Assembly: GCA_019454045.1 (NCBI GenBank)
Contig: SKCR01036766.1
Location: forward strand, 62,001 to 126,000
Reading direction: 5' to 3'
DNA: 64,000 nt
Source of the DNA: Zanthoxylum bungeanum
Taxonomy: Eukaryota > Streptophyta > Magnoliopsida > Sapindales > Rutaceae
Position numbers and translations under genes: made by a program. Below the pieces are notes generated by a model. The model was not told where the DNA came from. It did not search any database and saw only the letters and a program-made list of their open reading frames with translations. Within the stretch, counting starts at the first letter, position 1, and each line of letters starts with the position of its first letter. This document shows positions 1-11,904 of this stretch, piece by piece.

Positions 1-1496
1 AATCAGAAATAAGTCAAAAATCATGATCATCATAACTGCTATTGTGAATTTGGAAAATGTCTAGAATTTAGTGATATGGCAAGTTTTAGACCACTCTTTT
101 GAAATAAAAATCAGCCCTTCTCATTATAAAACCTGCACTATTCACCCATCCTTCTCATTTTTGGGTCAAAAACGAGGGAAGCGTGAAGAGAAGCTTGGAG
201 AAAAGTTTGGAAACAAGTGGTGTTGATCTCAAACTTATTTCTCATGCAAAGTGAGTTTTGATCTTCTTTCCCTCTTCTAATTTCAGTTTTGGGATTAAAA
301 ATTAAAAGCCCTAAATCTTCATTCTTTAACCGTAATTGCTCGCTTTTATATTTTACTTTAAATATAATGAGTAGTAAGCATATTCATGCATTTTATGATT
401 TTATACACATGAATTAAGCATGATTATGTTGGATGCCCAATTATTCTTCCCTTAAGGGGCTGGCCGAATTTTATCAAATAAAAAGTGGGGTTACTATTGT
501 TTCCATTATTGTTGAATGATGTTTATTCAAGTGTTGGATTTATATTAAGATATGAATTTTGTTTGTTCATGTTGGAAAGTTCAAAGGTGGAAAATAAACT
601 CTTGGCCAATTGTATGTGGATGTGTTGGGGAATTATAGTTTGTGATGAATAATGTTCTAACATATTGAAGTGTAGATGAGGGTGTTGGAATTGCCTTGGG
701 TAGTAACATAGATGATTGATTTTTGGCCCAGAAAATGGGGTAGCATAGCGACGCGTTTGGGATGGCGTCGCGACGCCGAGCATGTGAATGCTCTCTATTT
801 TGGGTCTGGAAGCAAATGCATCGTGACGCTCGAGCACTGAGTCGTGACGCAAGAGCAACGTCGCAGCGCTCAACCCCTGGTGTCGTGATGTGAAATATAA
901 TATGCTATATGTCGGCTCTACTTGCATTGGCGTCGCAACGCGATGCCGAAAAAGTTTCATATCATTTTAGTTTCAATTTTGGGATGTAAGAGGCCATCCT
1001 TAGGGTCTCATTTCGGCATATGTATACACATTACACCATGTCACAAGCATGATACATCATGTAGAGATAACAATTAGTTGAATTGAGAAGCTTAGATAAG
1101 TTCTGAAACATAATTCATGACTTATGTGCTAACCAAATCTATTAATTTTAGATTATCGCCAAGAACCACAATTATCTTCAACGAAGGGAAGAAGTACCAG
1201 CCAGATTCCAAATCAGTAAGTGGACTCTTTTCTAAACTTGTGTTTACTTATATGTTTTTGAGATGAAACTCATTTTTCCGCATTTATGGCGTTAGCCAAG
1301 TTTATTTCAGATGTTTTGTGAATAAAAATATTTTGAGCAAGGCCTTAAGAATTGATGATTTATAAAGCATGGTTTTTATGATATTTGGAGGCATGGGGGA
1401 AAACCCACCTCAGATGTAACTTGACTCAGATATGGAATTGACGGTTACTAGAACTGACGGACATAACATGTGCACATGTATAGCAGGACTAGAGGC

Positions 1497-1740
1497 AGCG
1501 ATACGTAACGCCCATATATCCTAGATTTCAGGGCTAGGGGACGGCTAGACGTAATGCCCCTAGATCCTGGATTCAGGTATGTGATAGTGTCATGCGTTGG
1601 GGGACGGCGATACGTAATGTCCCAATGGCATGGGTTTGTACATCTAGCTCCAGTTCAGTGGCTTGGGGAACGGCGATACGTAATGCCCCAATAACACTAA
1701 TTTAAACGTATGGGGAGACAACGATACGTAACGCCCCCCC
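1497..1740 (+). repeat. Interspersed short repeat array (five units)
   Basis: Five copies of a G-rich/C-rich word centred on CGATACGTAATG (or close variants) start near 1497, 1537, 1599, 1673 and 1713, spaced 40-75 bases apart. Each unit begins with GGGGA and ends with CCCC, so each can pair on itself as a small hairpin. It lies inside the probable LTR. Confidence 0.75.
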
Positions 1741-2000
1741 TCCCCCCCATGCTTAAGGTTTTCTACAGATACTCAAAGACATGGTATTCAAAATGATGGT
1801 TTTATAAAAGAGATTTTACGAGAAACAATTTTATAAGAAATTCAGAATTTTACAGAAATAAAGATTTCTAGAAAGTGTAACAGAAAGAGATTTGATTTTC
1901 AGGAAAAAAAAATATCCATTTTTCTTGGGACGATTTTGAGTTTAGTAAAACAAATATTTTGCAAAGTATTTCAGTTTCCGTTTTAAAACTATCCACTCAC

Positions 2001-2020
2001 TAGATCGTTCGAACGATCTA
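2001..2020. repeat. Perfect 20-bp palindrome
   Basis: TAGATCGTTCGAACGATCTA is its own reverse complement over all 20 bases. It lies near the 3' end of the probable LTR. It could form a cruciform or bind a dimeric protein; neither is shown by the sequence. Confidence 0.9.
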
Positions 2021-2407
2021 ACCCCCAACTCCCAGTGTTTTTATTTTACAAGTATACCCGGAGGACGAGCTCGGGAGGATGGATACTGATGGCAGTCACT
2101 TGGGTGTTTGGGACCACCTAGTCGAGTTAGAAGCTTAGCTCAGTCAGATTCAAAGTAAAGTTGCATGCATATGTTGGTATTAGTTATTGTATATGTTTAA
2201 GATGTCCATTGGCATAATTGTAAAATAAAATGTCATTGTGTATATGGTTATGATTATTAAAATACATTTTATATCGATGAGTCAGGAAATGGTCCATGTG
2301 CATGAGTTATACTTGAGATGTACTAGTATTGATCATCACAATGACAGACTTAGGGGATAGTACAACATATTCTATGTCAGTAGCATCTCCTATAGGGGGA
2401 TGTTACA

Positions 2408-4320
2408 CAAGATCGTCATTTGTTTGAGGCTGGAATAAATTTCATGAGATCAACTTCTCGCTATGAAATTTTGATAGTCAAATTTCTATTTTTCTATTAA
2501 GATAGATTACAGAATTACGTAAAGTAGTGGGAGGGCACTAATTGATTTAAAATTCCATAATCAATAATGTTATTATTTTGAAATGAAAAATATTATGCTA
2601 CTATTTAAAATGTTGTCTTGTAAATGGCTGTCACAAATCCATTGATGAGACTTTTGGATTCTAATAAATTAAAAAGAGCCAAGAACTATTTCGAATGGGA
2701 AATAAACATTCGTCTTGTCTTGGAATTTGAAAAATTGACATATGTAACTATCAATCCATTGCATGTTGAAATCGATCCTGACACCACTTCTGAAGAGCGA
2801 GAATTTTTTGCAAAATGGAATGATGATAACCTAAAGGTGAAATCCTACATTTTAGGATCGATGGTTCCAGATTTGCTGAGACAGTACATAGAGGTACCAT
2901 ATGCTTGGAGCATTATGCCAACACTCAAGAAGTTGTTCGAGGTAAATCAAGAGATCGAAATATATCGAACGTCTAAGAAATTATTATGTGCTGAACTCAA
3001 GGATGGAAGAGTTATCACTATTCATGTTTTGAACATGATCGACCAAATCTGATATCTGAAATGACAGGGCATTGTGATTGATGAACGACTAGGCCGTAAT
3101 TTGATTCTGTCTTATTTGCCTGGAACTTATGCTGACTTTGTATTAAACTTCCATATGCACTCAATGCAAGCCAGCTATAAAGAACTTCATAACATGTTAC
3201 GCACAGTGGTGCATGATATGAGGAAAGACAACCCCACTTTATACCTCCATGGTGGAGCTGGCTCCTCAAAGACTTCTAAGAAATCAAAGAAAATCAAAAT
3301 GGGGAAGAATAAGATATCAAAGAAGAACTTCAAGAAGTGCAAAGGTGAAAAACCGCAAGTAACTTGTGATCAATGTCTACAATGTAAGAAGTCTGGACAC
3401 TGGAAGAAGGACTGTCCATAGCTAAAAGGAAAAACAGGACCCTCAGGTACGCTTTGTATTTTTCCTATTATTGACATCTCATTAGCCTTAGATGCAAATA
3501 GTGGATGGGTCCTACTCATATTTGCAACTCCCTGCAGGTCATGGGGGTTAAAAGAAGGCTGAATAAATGGGAGATCCAGCTTAGAGTTGGCAATGACGAG
3601 ACTATGGATGTTAAAGTCATAGGAACGGTTGTTCTATATCTCCCCAATGGATGTAAATTAGATTTACATGACTGTTATTATATACCCTCACTTATCAGAT
3701 AAATAATATCACTGCCAATATTAGATAAAGAGGGATATAAAATAAACATTAAAGATAAGGCTTTATGTTTATATGATAAAGATAATTTATTGAAATGTGA
3801 ATGTTTTTCATCTAACGGTCACTATGTTTTGGAAATAAATAGAAATGTCTTTAATGTAGAGGAAAATACAAGTAGGAAATCTGAATTCAATAATATTGAA
3901 TTATGGCATATGATATTAGGCCATATAGATGTTAGACGTCTATCCAAATTGGAAATGATGGTTTGATTGAAAATCTTACCTTAGATCCTTATCCGATTTG
4001 GGAGTCATGTATCCAATGGAAGATGACAAATGCCTCATTTCTTGGTGTTGGACACCGTGCTAGAGATTTATTGGAACTAATACACAACTATATGTGTGGT
4101 CCATTAAATCATGCCGCTCATGATAGTTCAACGTACTTCATAACTTTCACGGATGATAAGTCTAGATATGGATATGTCTATTTGATGAGACATAAGTCGG
4201 AAATATTTGACAAGTTCAAAACATTCTAAAACGAAGTAGAAAGACAAACTAGTAAATTCATCAAATGTCTTCGATCAGATCGAGACGGTGAATACATGAG
4301 TGAAGAATTCAGAAATTATT
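2408..4320 (+). pseudogene. Ty1/copia gag-protease-integrase remnant
   Basis: Three successive decayed reading frames resemble copia polyprotein. The first (from ATG 2624) reads as a UBN2-type gag; after stops it continues at 3074-3421 and ends in a zinc knuckle CLQCKKSGHWKKDC (CX2CX4HX4C, intact). The protease region near 3500 has lost its aspartate motif through a frameshift, leaving only THICNSLQ. From 3703 a pre-integrase segment (LWHMILGH) leads into an integrase core with TDDKSRYGYVYLMRHKSE and LRSDRDGEY. The first catalytic aspartate (normally in an HTDVCGP-like word) is replaced: the sequence reads HNYMCGP. Homology stops at about 4320, so reverse transcriptase and RNase H are missing. 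This is a dead truncated copy with no identifiable LTRs. Confidence 0.8.
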
Positions 4321-5704
4321 TATAATTTCTAATATTTGATATTATAATTAGCCATCAAAGTAATTAAATATTATTGGATAATATTGAATATTTACTTGGC
4401 CCAATTGGATTAATTAGATTAATCCAAAATCTCACAATGGTTTTGTTTTAATTTCATAAATATCTTTACCATTGGAAAATATTTTGGTAATTATAAATAT
4501 GTAATAATATGTGTATTTGGTTTGATTTAATTGGATTAAATTAAAGTGATAGATAAAGATGATTACCCACACCTAATTATACATATTTGGACAAAATGGA
4601 TTAAGCTCTCATAAAAGTCTATTAGAACTTTTATTAATTAAAAATTACATAAGCTTCACTATAAAATGCAAGCTTGAGCAAGTTTTTAAACAATGCAAAG
4701 CTTGTGAAAGCTAAAGCAAGTAAGAATTAAAGATATTAGCCTAAGTAAAAGAAGTGTTTAGAAAAGCTTTGAAAGTTATCTACAACATTTCAACAATGAG
4801 AAGAAAATTAGATTTTGAAATCGAGCTTGCTAGTTTTGGAATCAAGATTGAATCTTGGAATCAAGCTTGCTAGCTTTTGAATTTCTCTACAATATTTCAA
4901 TAAAGATAAGAAGATTGGTTCTTGGAATCAAGCTTATTAGGCAAGTTTGATATTATCTAAAGTTATGTTTTCATTAGTGAGTTGTTTTCATTAATGATAC
5001 ATATAGTGATGTATTATGTATTGGATACATAATAACATAGTTTGATATTGAAATTAGGCTAATGAATTGTGTATGAATGTTTTGGAAGCATAAGCACAAT
5101 ATGCTTGTAATTGGGTCAAAATGTTCATGTTGGACATTGAACATAAAATTAAAATTTAGAACTCTAGATGATAGCTTGGAGCTATGGCTACCATTCTAGA
5201 ATTACTTGACCACTTTTGAGTGATCTAGAATTGTTCATTAGTCACTTTATTATGAGATCCTATTTTGGTTTATGTTTTGATTCAAAGAAATGGATATATG
5301 TATTTAGAATATATATGTGTGTGTGTGTGTGTGTGTATGTATGCGCGTGAGTGTGTGTGTGTGTTTGTTGTATAACATATGTTGATGTTGGTTTTGATGT
5401 TAAAATTATTTTTGGGTGTTTTTTTATGAAAGTGTTTAAGGTTAGCCAGCGCTGCATGCAGCACGCGCTAAGCGCGCACCACGCGTGCAAGACCCGATTT
5501 TTCCATATACACCCGTAATAAAATATAGTATTCCATTAAAATATTTAAAAAATACATCCATGCTCAATTCTCATGGGTTAGACACATTTCCACTGCGCGA
5601 GGTACCAATCCAACCCTAGGAGTCCCACAACCGCCCCAACAATTATAGCTTCTAAACTTCCCTGAAATTGTGAATATGAAAGAAATAAAATTTGGAGTAA
5701 ATTA
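4321..5704. other. Non-coding, AT-rich, LTR-like DNA
   Basis: No gene is visible. CACTATAAAATGC at 4660 followed by a leader-like stretch resembles an LTR promoter, so this may be part of another LTR that the copia element at 5705 interrupts and that resumes after 17658. A TG/GT microsatellite lies at about 5315-5365. The assignment is weak. Confidence 0.3.
5315..5365. repeat. (TG)n microsatellite
   Basis: About 11 TG units are followed by an interrupted stretch of further GT units. It explains the His/Thr-rich false frames on the minus strand. Confidence 0.9.
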
Positions 5705-7644
5705 TGTTAGTGTTCCTAGAACATGCCAAGATCGTTTAAGAGTGATTTGTGTGTGAATTAATCAAAGGGAGTTGCGGAAAAAACTTACTTTGATCGGATT
5801 TTGGCTTTCAAAAATTCCTTTGGATGTCGTAGCTCCGAGCTTTAAATCGAGTTCCAAACTCTCGAGTGAGTTTCCATATCACCTTAGTTGACTCCGTTAA
5901 GTACTAGCTTTGGAAATTTTGCAACAAAAATTCCATTAGAGAGAGCATGGTTCACGCCTATTTGAGAGAAATGAGGAGAGAATGAATAGTTACTTATTTC
6001 AAAAACAAATGTGTGTTAAATATAGTTTCCAAAACCATGTTGGTTAAAAGCAAGTGGTTTTCTAAAAACCATTCACTTTTGCCAACTACCACCACCACAT
6101 TTGACAAGTGATATGAGTGGTGGGTCCCACCCAATTAAATTCAAAATTCAAGTGGGATTAGACAACACACTTCGGACTCGGTTACGTTTAATCCAATTAA
6201 AAAAACTTTCTGTCGCGACGTAATTAAATCCAATTTAATTAAATAATAATGCATCGTAAAATTATTACGGAAGTCGCTAACGAATTAATTCTAAATTAAT
6301 TCGTTCGCGAGAATTAAAATCTAATTTTAATTCCGAATTGAAATCTAATTTCAATTAATATATCCAATATATTATTTTAGCCCAAATAAATAAATTAAAT
6401 AAAAAAATCCAATTTAACTATTAAATTTATTTTACCAATTAATCGCGTTCTCTCTTCTCGACGAATTTAATCCCAGATAAATTCTCGACGCAATTAATCC
6501 CAGATTAATTCTTTCTCTGTTAATTAATCCCATATTAATTCTTGCCGTAATTAATCCCATATTAATTTTCTCTCTCATAATTAATCACAGATTATTTTGT
6601 TCGAGTCAAATATCATCGGTGAATCTTTGGAAAGCGACCCAAGAGATCCCTGGATATGTTGGCAGTAAATACGGTCATCGGACTATCTGAATACGTGCGT
6701 ATCCGGTACCACGTTCTTACCGATTTACAAGACATGGTTGGCTTCTAGAAAAACATCGTGCCTACCCAATTCTCCAGAAATATATATTCAACATGGAATA
6801 TACATAATCTTTGTCATGCGTAATATACATAGTATTGCGTATTACGATCCAGTATCGGATATCACATGCTAGGCCTAGGGCTGGAATTGTGTCTGCCCCG
6901 TACGAAGCATATATCGGATCTCTGGTAACTACTCTCTATAATCAAATAATCATGACCTAGTCATATTATCCCGATGACTACAGTACTTAAGAGTACTAGT
7001 TCCGTATCCTACGTGATCATCATCTCCATATGACTAAAGTGATACTTCCATCTTGACATCACACCCAATACACTACGATTCTCAGTATACCCAGAAGAGG
7101 CGTACACAGAACCTGTTAAAGCCCCGGACGACCAAAACCAAAGTATACTGATTGTCACAAGTATTAGCGATGCAAGTCTCAGGTTAAGACCAAATACACC
7201 TACCCTGATTCGGATTCCCATAGCCACATAGTCATACTACCAATGGGATTCCGAGGGGTCTATCCAGAGCGAAGCTGTTTCCGTACCATCGGTAAACAGA
7301 ACCTCATATTATACTTACATGAGTATCTAATACCCAAATATATGAGAACTATGTTGTTACGCTTCCATAACACGCACAAGTGTAATACTAGCCTATTCCG
7401 CATTATCGATGTCCAGTCTCGATAATACTACGACTATGGATATTTAATGATTAAACCTTTGTGAATTAATATTGTCTCATATCTTATTAATCCGGTTCTA
7501 ATCATATGGACTTTTATCATTTATATATCCAGGTAATCCAATTACAAATGATAAAATAGCAATTTATTTTGTTACATAGTTAATTTGTACAACAACAACA
7601 TGTTCTGTACAAGTAGTGATGTTATAGGTCATAATTGTCCAACA
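5705..7644 (-). repeat. copia-1 3' LTR
   Basis: Its inner end CCAACA at 7639-7644 abuts the polypurine tract. Its outer end is TGTTAG, next to target duplication AATTA. It is 1,940 bases long. It shares blocks with the copia-2 LTRs, such as the stretches around 6620-6700 and 7040-7110. Confidence 0.93.
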
Positions 7645-7660
7645 ATCTCCCACTTGGCCT
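7645..7660 (-). other. copia-1 polypurine tract
   Basis: On the minus strand this reads CCAAGTGGGAGAT, immediately before the 3' LTR. The same tract is next to the 3' LTR of copia-2 at 42444, as expected for the plus-strand primer. Confidence 0.8.
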
Positions 7661-9700
7661 ATAGCCAATCACTCAAGTGTCATACACCTGAACTATGTAC
7701 GGGTCGCTCAAACTTCTACTGAGAAACAGCTTTCGTAAGCGGATGTGCAATGTTATCATCTAATGCGATTTATTCGATCATCACATCGCCACGGTGTATG
7801 ATCGAACGAATCAGATGAATTAGTCGAAGTATATACTTGGATCTTTGATGAGACTGCGGTTCCTTAGCCTGTGCTGTAGCCTAGCTCAGCTGCTAACAGA
7901 ATTACTCATAATCTAATTAAGAATTTTATAGATCCAAAGTGCTTCTTTTGTTGTTTATTAAACAACAGTATCTTGCTTGGAAGATTTCCAGCTCACTGTT
8001 TCGTTATTCAAACTGAATATGTACCCTTATTGTGACTTACAGTCGTCTTTATCGGTTTGGAAACTTACAGCGGTGAACCCAGTCACCTCAAGTTCTCTTT
8101 TCCCCATATTATTAGAAAGTATCCTTAGTTCATCCAAGATACTCAATGATGTCCTTAACATCAATCCAGTGACCATCATCTGGATTGGCCTAACTGTGAC
8201 TCCATATGCTCAAAGCATATGAGACACCAGGTCACGTATATTTATTTCAATGTACGAGTTCTCGGAGAGTGCCAATAATTTTTAGATCTATCCCAGTAGA
8301 TCCTTATTCCTAGAATAAAGGTTGCCTCTCTCAAGTAGTCTACGGAGAATTTTCATGAAATCCAAGTTTTCACCGATTATTTAATATGAGATTATCATTT
8401 CCAAGAAATAATATGTCATCAACGTATAGGACAATAATTGTCAGTGCGCTCCCACTAACCTTCTTATATACATAAGAATCATATTCGTTTTGAATTAAAT
8501 CATATACCATTATGATTACATCAAAACGCTGGTTCCAAGAACACAATGCTTGCTTCAATCCATAAATGGATTGATTTAACTTGCAAACCTTGTTTGCATG
8601 TTTTGCACGACAAAACCGTCAGGATGTTGCAAACAAACATCCTCCAAAAGGTTTCCGTTTAAGGAAAGCGGTTTTGACGTTCAGCTGTCATATTTCATAA
8701 ATGAAACATGCAGCATTAGCAAGCATTATCCGAATGGATTTAATCATGGCAACGGATAAAAGGTTTCGTTGTAATCGATACCATGTTGATGACGATACCC
8801 TTTCGCTACAAGCCTAGCTTTGTACGTTTGTATGTTGCCATCCATGTTTGCCTTCCTTGAAGACTCATTTAATACCAATAAGCATAATGCCTTCTGGTAC
8901 ATCAACCAGTGTCTATACTTAGTTGGTATACATGGAATCCATTTCGGACTTCATGGCACTTTTCCATAAAAGGAGTCGATACCTTGTATCATTTCCTCAT
9001 GCGTAGCCGGTTCGTATTCCTCAATAAGATTGACATCTACATGAGGTGAGATCAGAAACCCATACCTCTAAGGTTGTTTTCTGACTCTCTCCAACCTACG
9101 AGGTTCTTGTGTATTTGAAGATTATTGGTACAGTTTCATCCCTGATGAACTATTGATGTTCCGTGAGGACTCGGTGCCTGGAACAGTATTACTCTGATTT
9201 TCATCGAGTTCTACTTTCCTCCCACTTACCACTGCATTTTGGTATTCCTCTTAGGAAAACCGCATGGAGAGTAACAATTACATTGTTCTCTTGTGAGTTG
9301 TATAAGTACTATACTTAGGTTTCCCTAGGACAACCTACAAATAGGCACTTATCCGATTTGGGTTCTAGTTTGGTATCATCCAAACATTCAATTATATGCC
9401 CAACATCCCAAATCTTCAGGAATGAGAAACATGGTTTCTTTCCTGTTCATATCTAATATGAAGTCTGTCTAACAGATTTACATGGAACCTTATTCAAAAT
9501 AAGTATTGCACTGTTTAATGTGTATCCCTAGAAGGAAATTGGTAGCTCAGAGCGACTCATCATTAACCTTACCATGTCCAACAAAGTTCGGTTTCTCTGT
9601 TCGGATACACCGTCAAATTGAGGTGTTCTGAGAGGAGTCCACTGTGAAAGAATACTATACTCTTTCAAGTAATCAAGAAACTCATATGTTTAAGTATTTT
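7661..9700 (-). pseudogene. copia-1 reverse transcriptase/RNase H remnant
   Basis: The only clear open piece is 8370-8558, whose product contains NEYDSYVYKKVSG followed by LYVDDILFLGND. The catalytic YVDD motif is coded at about 8409-8426 and is intact. Words on either side resemble copia reverse transcriptase and RNase H but are split by many stops and frameshifts. The position, next to the polypurine tract and 3' LTR, fits the copia order in which reverse transcriptase follows integrase. Non-functional. Confidence 0.75.
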
Positions 9701-10474
9701 ACATTATGGTCCGACCGTAATGTTTTTAATACTTTTGCCGGTCTATTTTTCTTACTTTGTGTCGAAACTCTTTGAATTACTCAAAAGTTTCTGACTTGTG
9801 TTTCATAAGATACACATAACCGTAACGCGATGGTACATCCGTAAAGGTTACGAAGTATTCATATCCATCTCTAACCTAGCTAGACATGTGCCCACTTAAG
9901 TCACTATGAACGAGGGCTAACAGATCGGTGGCACTTGCACTTTTACCAAGTAAAAGGTGTCTTAGGCACTTTGCCTAATAAACTAGATTCGTAGACATTA
10001 TTTGAATTAAAATCAAATATGTCCTAGTATCCACTCTTAGAAAGTGTGGATATACGAGTCTTGTTAATGTGTCCCAGACAACAATGCCACAAATAAGTCT
10101 CATCTAATTAATTCAGTTTGAGCTATTTGTTCGTCATGTTATATGTATGAGATTAATTTATATTCTAAATATAAATACTATTATTCACATCTAATGTGCT
10201 TATTTCAATATCATCTTTATAAACAAAACACTTAGTGTTCTAGAATATAAAGGTATACCCGCAACGGGTTAAACTAGATAACGAGATAATGTTCATAGTC
10301 AAACTAGATATATTATTACAGTTTCCTAATTCAAATACATGCCCACAATGGCAGTTCCAAAACTTAGGTTTCTACGGTTAAAATAGCGACTCTCATCCCA
10401 TTTCCGACTCGAAGGTCGATCTCATCTAAAGTTAGTCTCCTGCTAATCAGCAGATTCTGCACATCAGTATATAT

Positions 10475-11250
10475 TTATGTACCACATCTAGTATCAAAAA
10501 TCCAATTTTGAAACCAGTAGTGAACATGTTTATGACAAACATACTTGAAGCCGGAGCCTTGCCCCACCTTCACTTCCTTCATGTCTACCTTGTCCATACG
10601 GAAGTCACGCTTCCAGTGACCCCGTTTTCCACAGTTTAGGCAAACATCTTGGGATATGTCATTTGTCTTCCCAGAAGACTGTGACGATTTTACCTTTGCC
10701 CCTTTTAGAATCTCTGGCTCTGCCTCCTTGAGCATAGCCATCATCTCTCCAAGAGTTTCTCTTGTTCATAATGAACCTGCCCCAGCATTCGGGCAGAGAC
10801 TATAAGATCAAATCTTTGGAAGTCTCGGCCATGTAGGTAATGCCCAGCTTAACCTCATTGTTTGATGTTAGCAATCATCTGCGACACCTAGTGCTCGACA
10901 GATGTACCATCTGATATACGCGAGCGAAAGAGCTTCTTTTGCAATTCGTACTTCTAATATCTAAGGTTAGATCTATGGAGATCCTTTAATTTCAACATCA
11001 TGGTATAAGGATCTAATCCTTAGTTTTGACAATAAAATTAAAGTGTCATTGCAGCAAGCATAACGGATTGAGCACTAAAGTTATCATCATCGTGAGTCTT
11101 CCAACACTCGTGCTCTATTATTTGCTTAACTCCGGGCTCAGGCCCGAGAGGTTTCTCTATCAAATAGAATAACTTCTCAGCTCCCAGGACTATCCCGAGG
11201 TTCTATTCTCAATCTGAAAATTTGAGCCGTTTAAAAATATTTTCACCCAG
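10475..11250 (-). pseudogene. copia-1 gag zinc knuckle and protease remnant
   Basis: The open piece 10475-10744 contains CLNCGKRGHWKRDF, a gag zinc knuckle whose fourth metal ligand, normally Cys, is Phe (codon at 10601-10603). It ends in WIFDTRCGT, a protease active-site region in which the residue after Asp-Thr is Arg rather than the usual Gly. Upstream, 10750-11250 is gag-like but broken. Both changes would disable the protein, which fits an old copy. Confidence 0.72.
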
Positions 11251-11904
11251 GATTATGTTCTAAACGCTAATCTTTCAGTTATCTTGATTCCAATAGTCCG
11301 ACTATCTAATCAACGATTTCGGGTACAATCGAATAAAATGATTACTATAGTCTAACTATAATCAACTACAATTGATCGGTTACATTCAAATGTATTGGTT
11401 ACTATAACCCAATTATATAACCAAATACAAATGAAGTAGTTTGAATACAGTCCAACTGTTAAATTAAAACAAAAATTGAATATTAGTCCAACTAATATAT
11501 TTATATTTAAATAATTAATGACGAAAAATGAAATGGGCGCGTATTGGCAAGTATTTAAATAAAGTTGCAAATTTAATACTTGTCTCCCACTATTTTTCGG
11601 TGAGCCTCTAACCCTCTGTGGAATACTCGGGAAACCTAATTTCCTAGTGGGCTAGGATCCCGTTAAATAACACACAACCTTGACTTTGGCCAACAAGTTG
11701 TATGAAACTTAACTAGGTAGATCTCTAAGATCAATTGGATCTCATCCAATTCCTAGATCCAGTAGGTGGACCTCCAAGTCCGAAACATATATCCAATATA
11801 TGCCAATATATCCAATATATTGCCTAACATTTTTCCTCTAAATCAACTAAGCCTTGGTTTTGGCTCAACATGCTTAATGATTCTAGTTAAGCGTGACCCA
11901 TTGA

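Larger units (their letters stand above)
1..2407 (+). mobile_element. Probable gypsy-type LTR (5' end outside window)
   Basis: This non-coding stretch ends in GGGGGATGTTACA, a typical 3' end of plant chromovirus-like LTRs, and has a TATAAAA box near 125-131 followed by a leader-like sequence. It carries a cluster of TCGCGACG-like words at about 745-945, five diverged repeats built on GGGGACGGCGATACGTAATG at 1497-1740, and a perfect palindrome at 2001-2020. No coding domain is visible. The similar end TATAACATCCC on the other strand at 54171 suggests two LTRs of related type. Whether this is a solo LTR or the LTR of a longer element cannot be decided, because its start is not in the window and the coding DNA that follows is copia, not gypsy. 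Confidence 0.45.

Noticed and set aside
523..960. 145-codon open frame on the minus strand
   Set aside because: It runs through the TCGCGACG repeat cluster of a probable LTR; the product has no domain and is not Met-start conserved with anything I know.
5260..5490. His/Thr-rich minus-strand frames
   Set aside because: Translation of a TG microsatellite.
7009..7227. 72-codon minus-strand frame, repeated at 17018-17236
   Set aside because: It is conserved only because both are copies of the copia-1 LTR; LTRs do not code here, and copia-2 does not preserve it.
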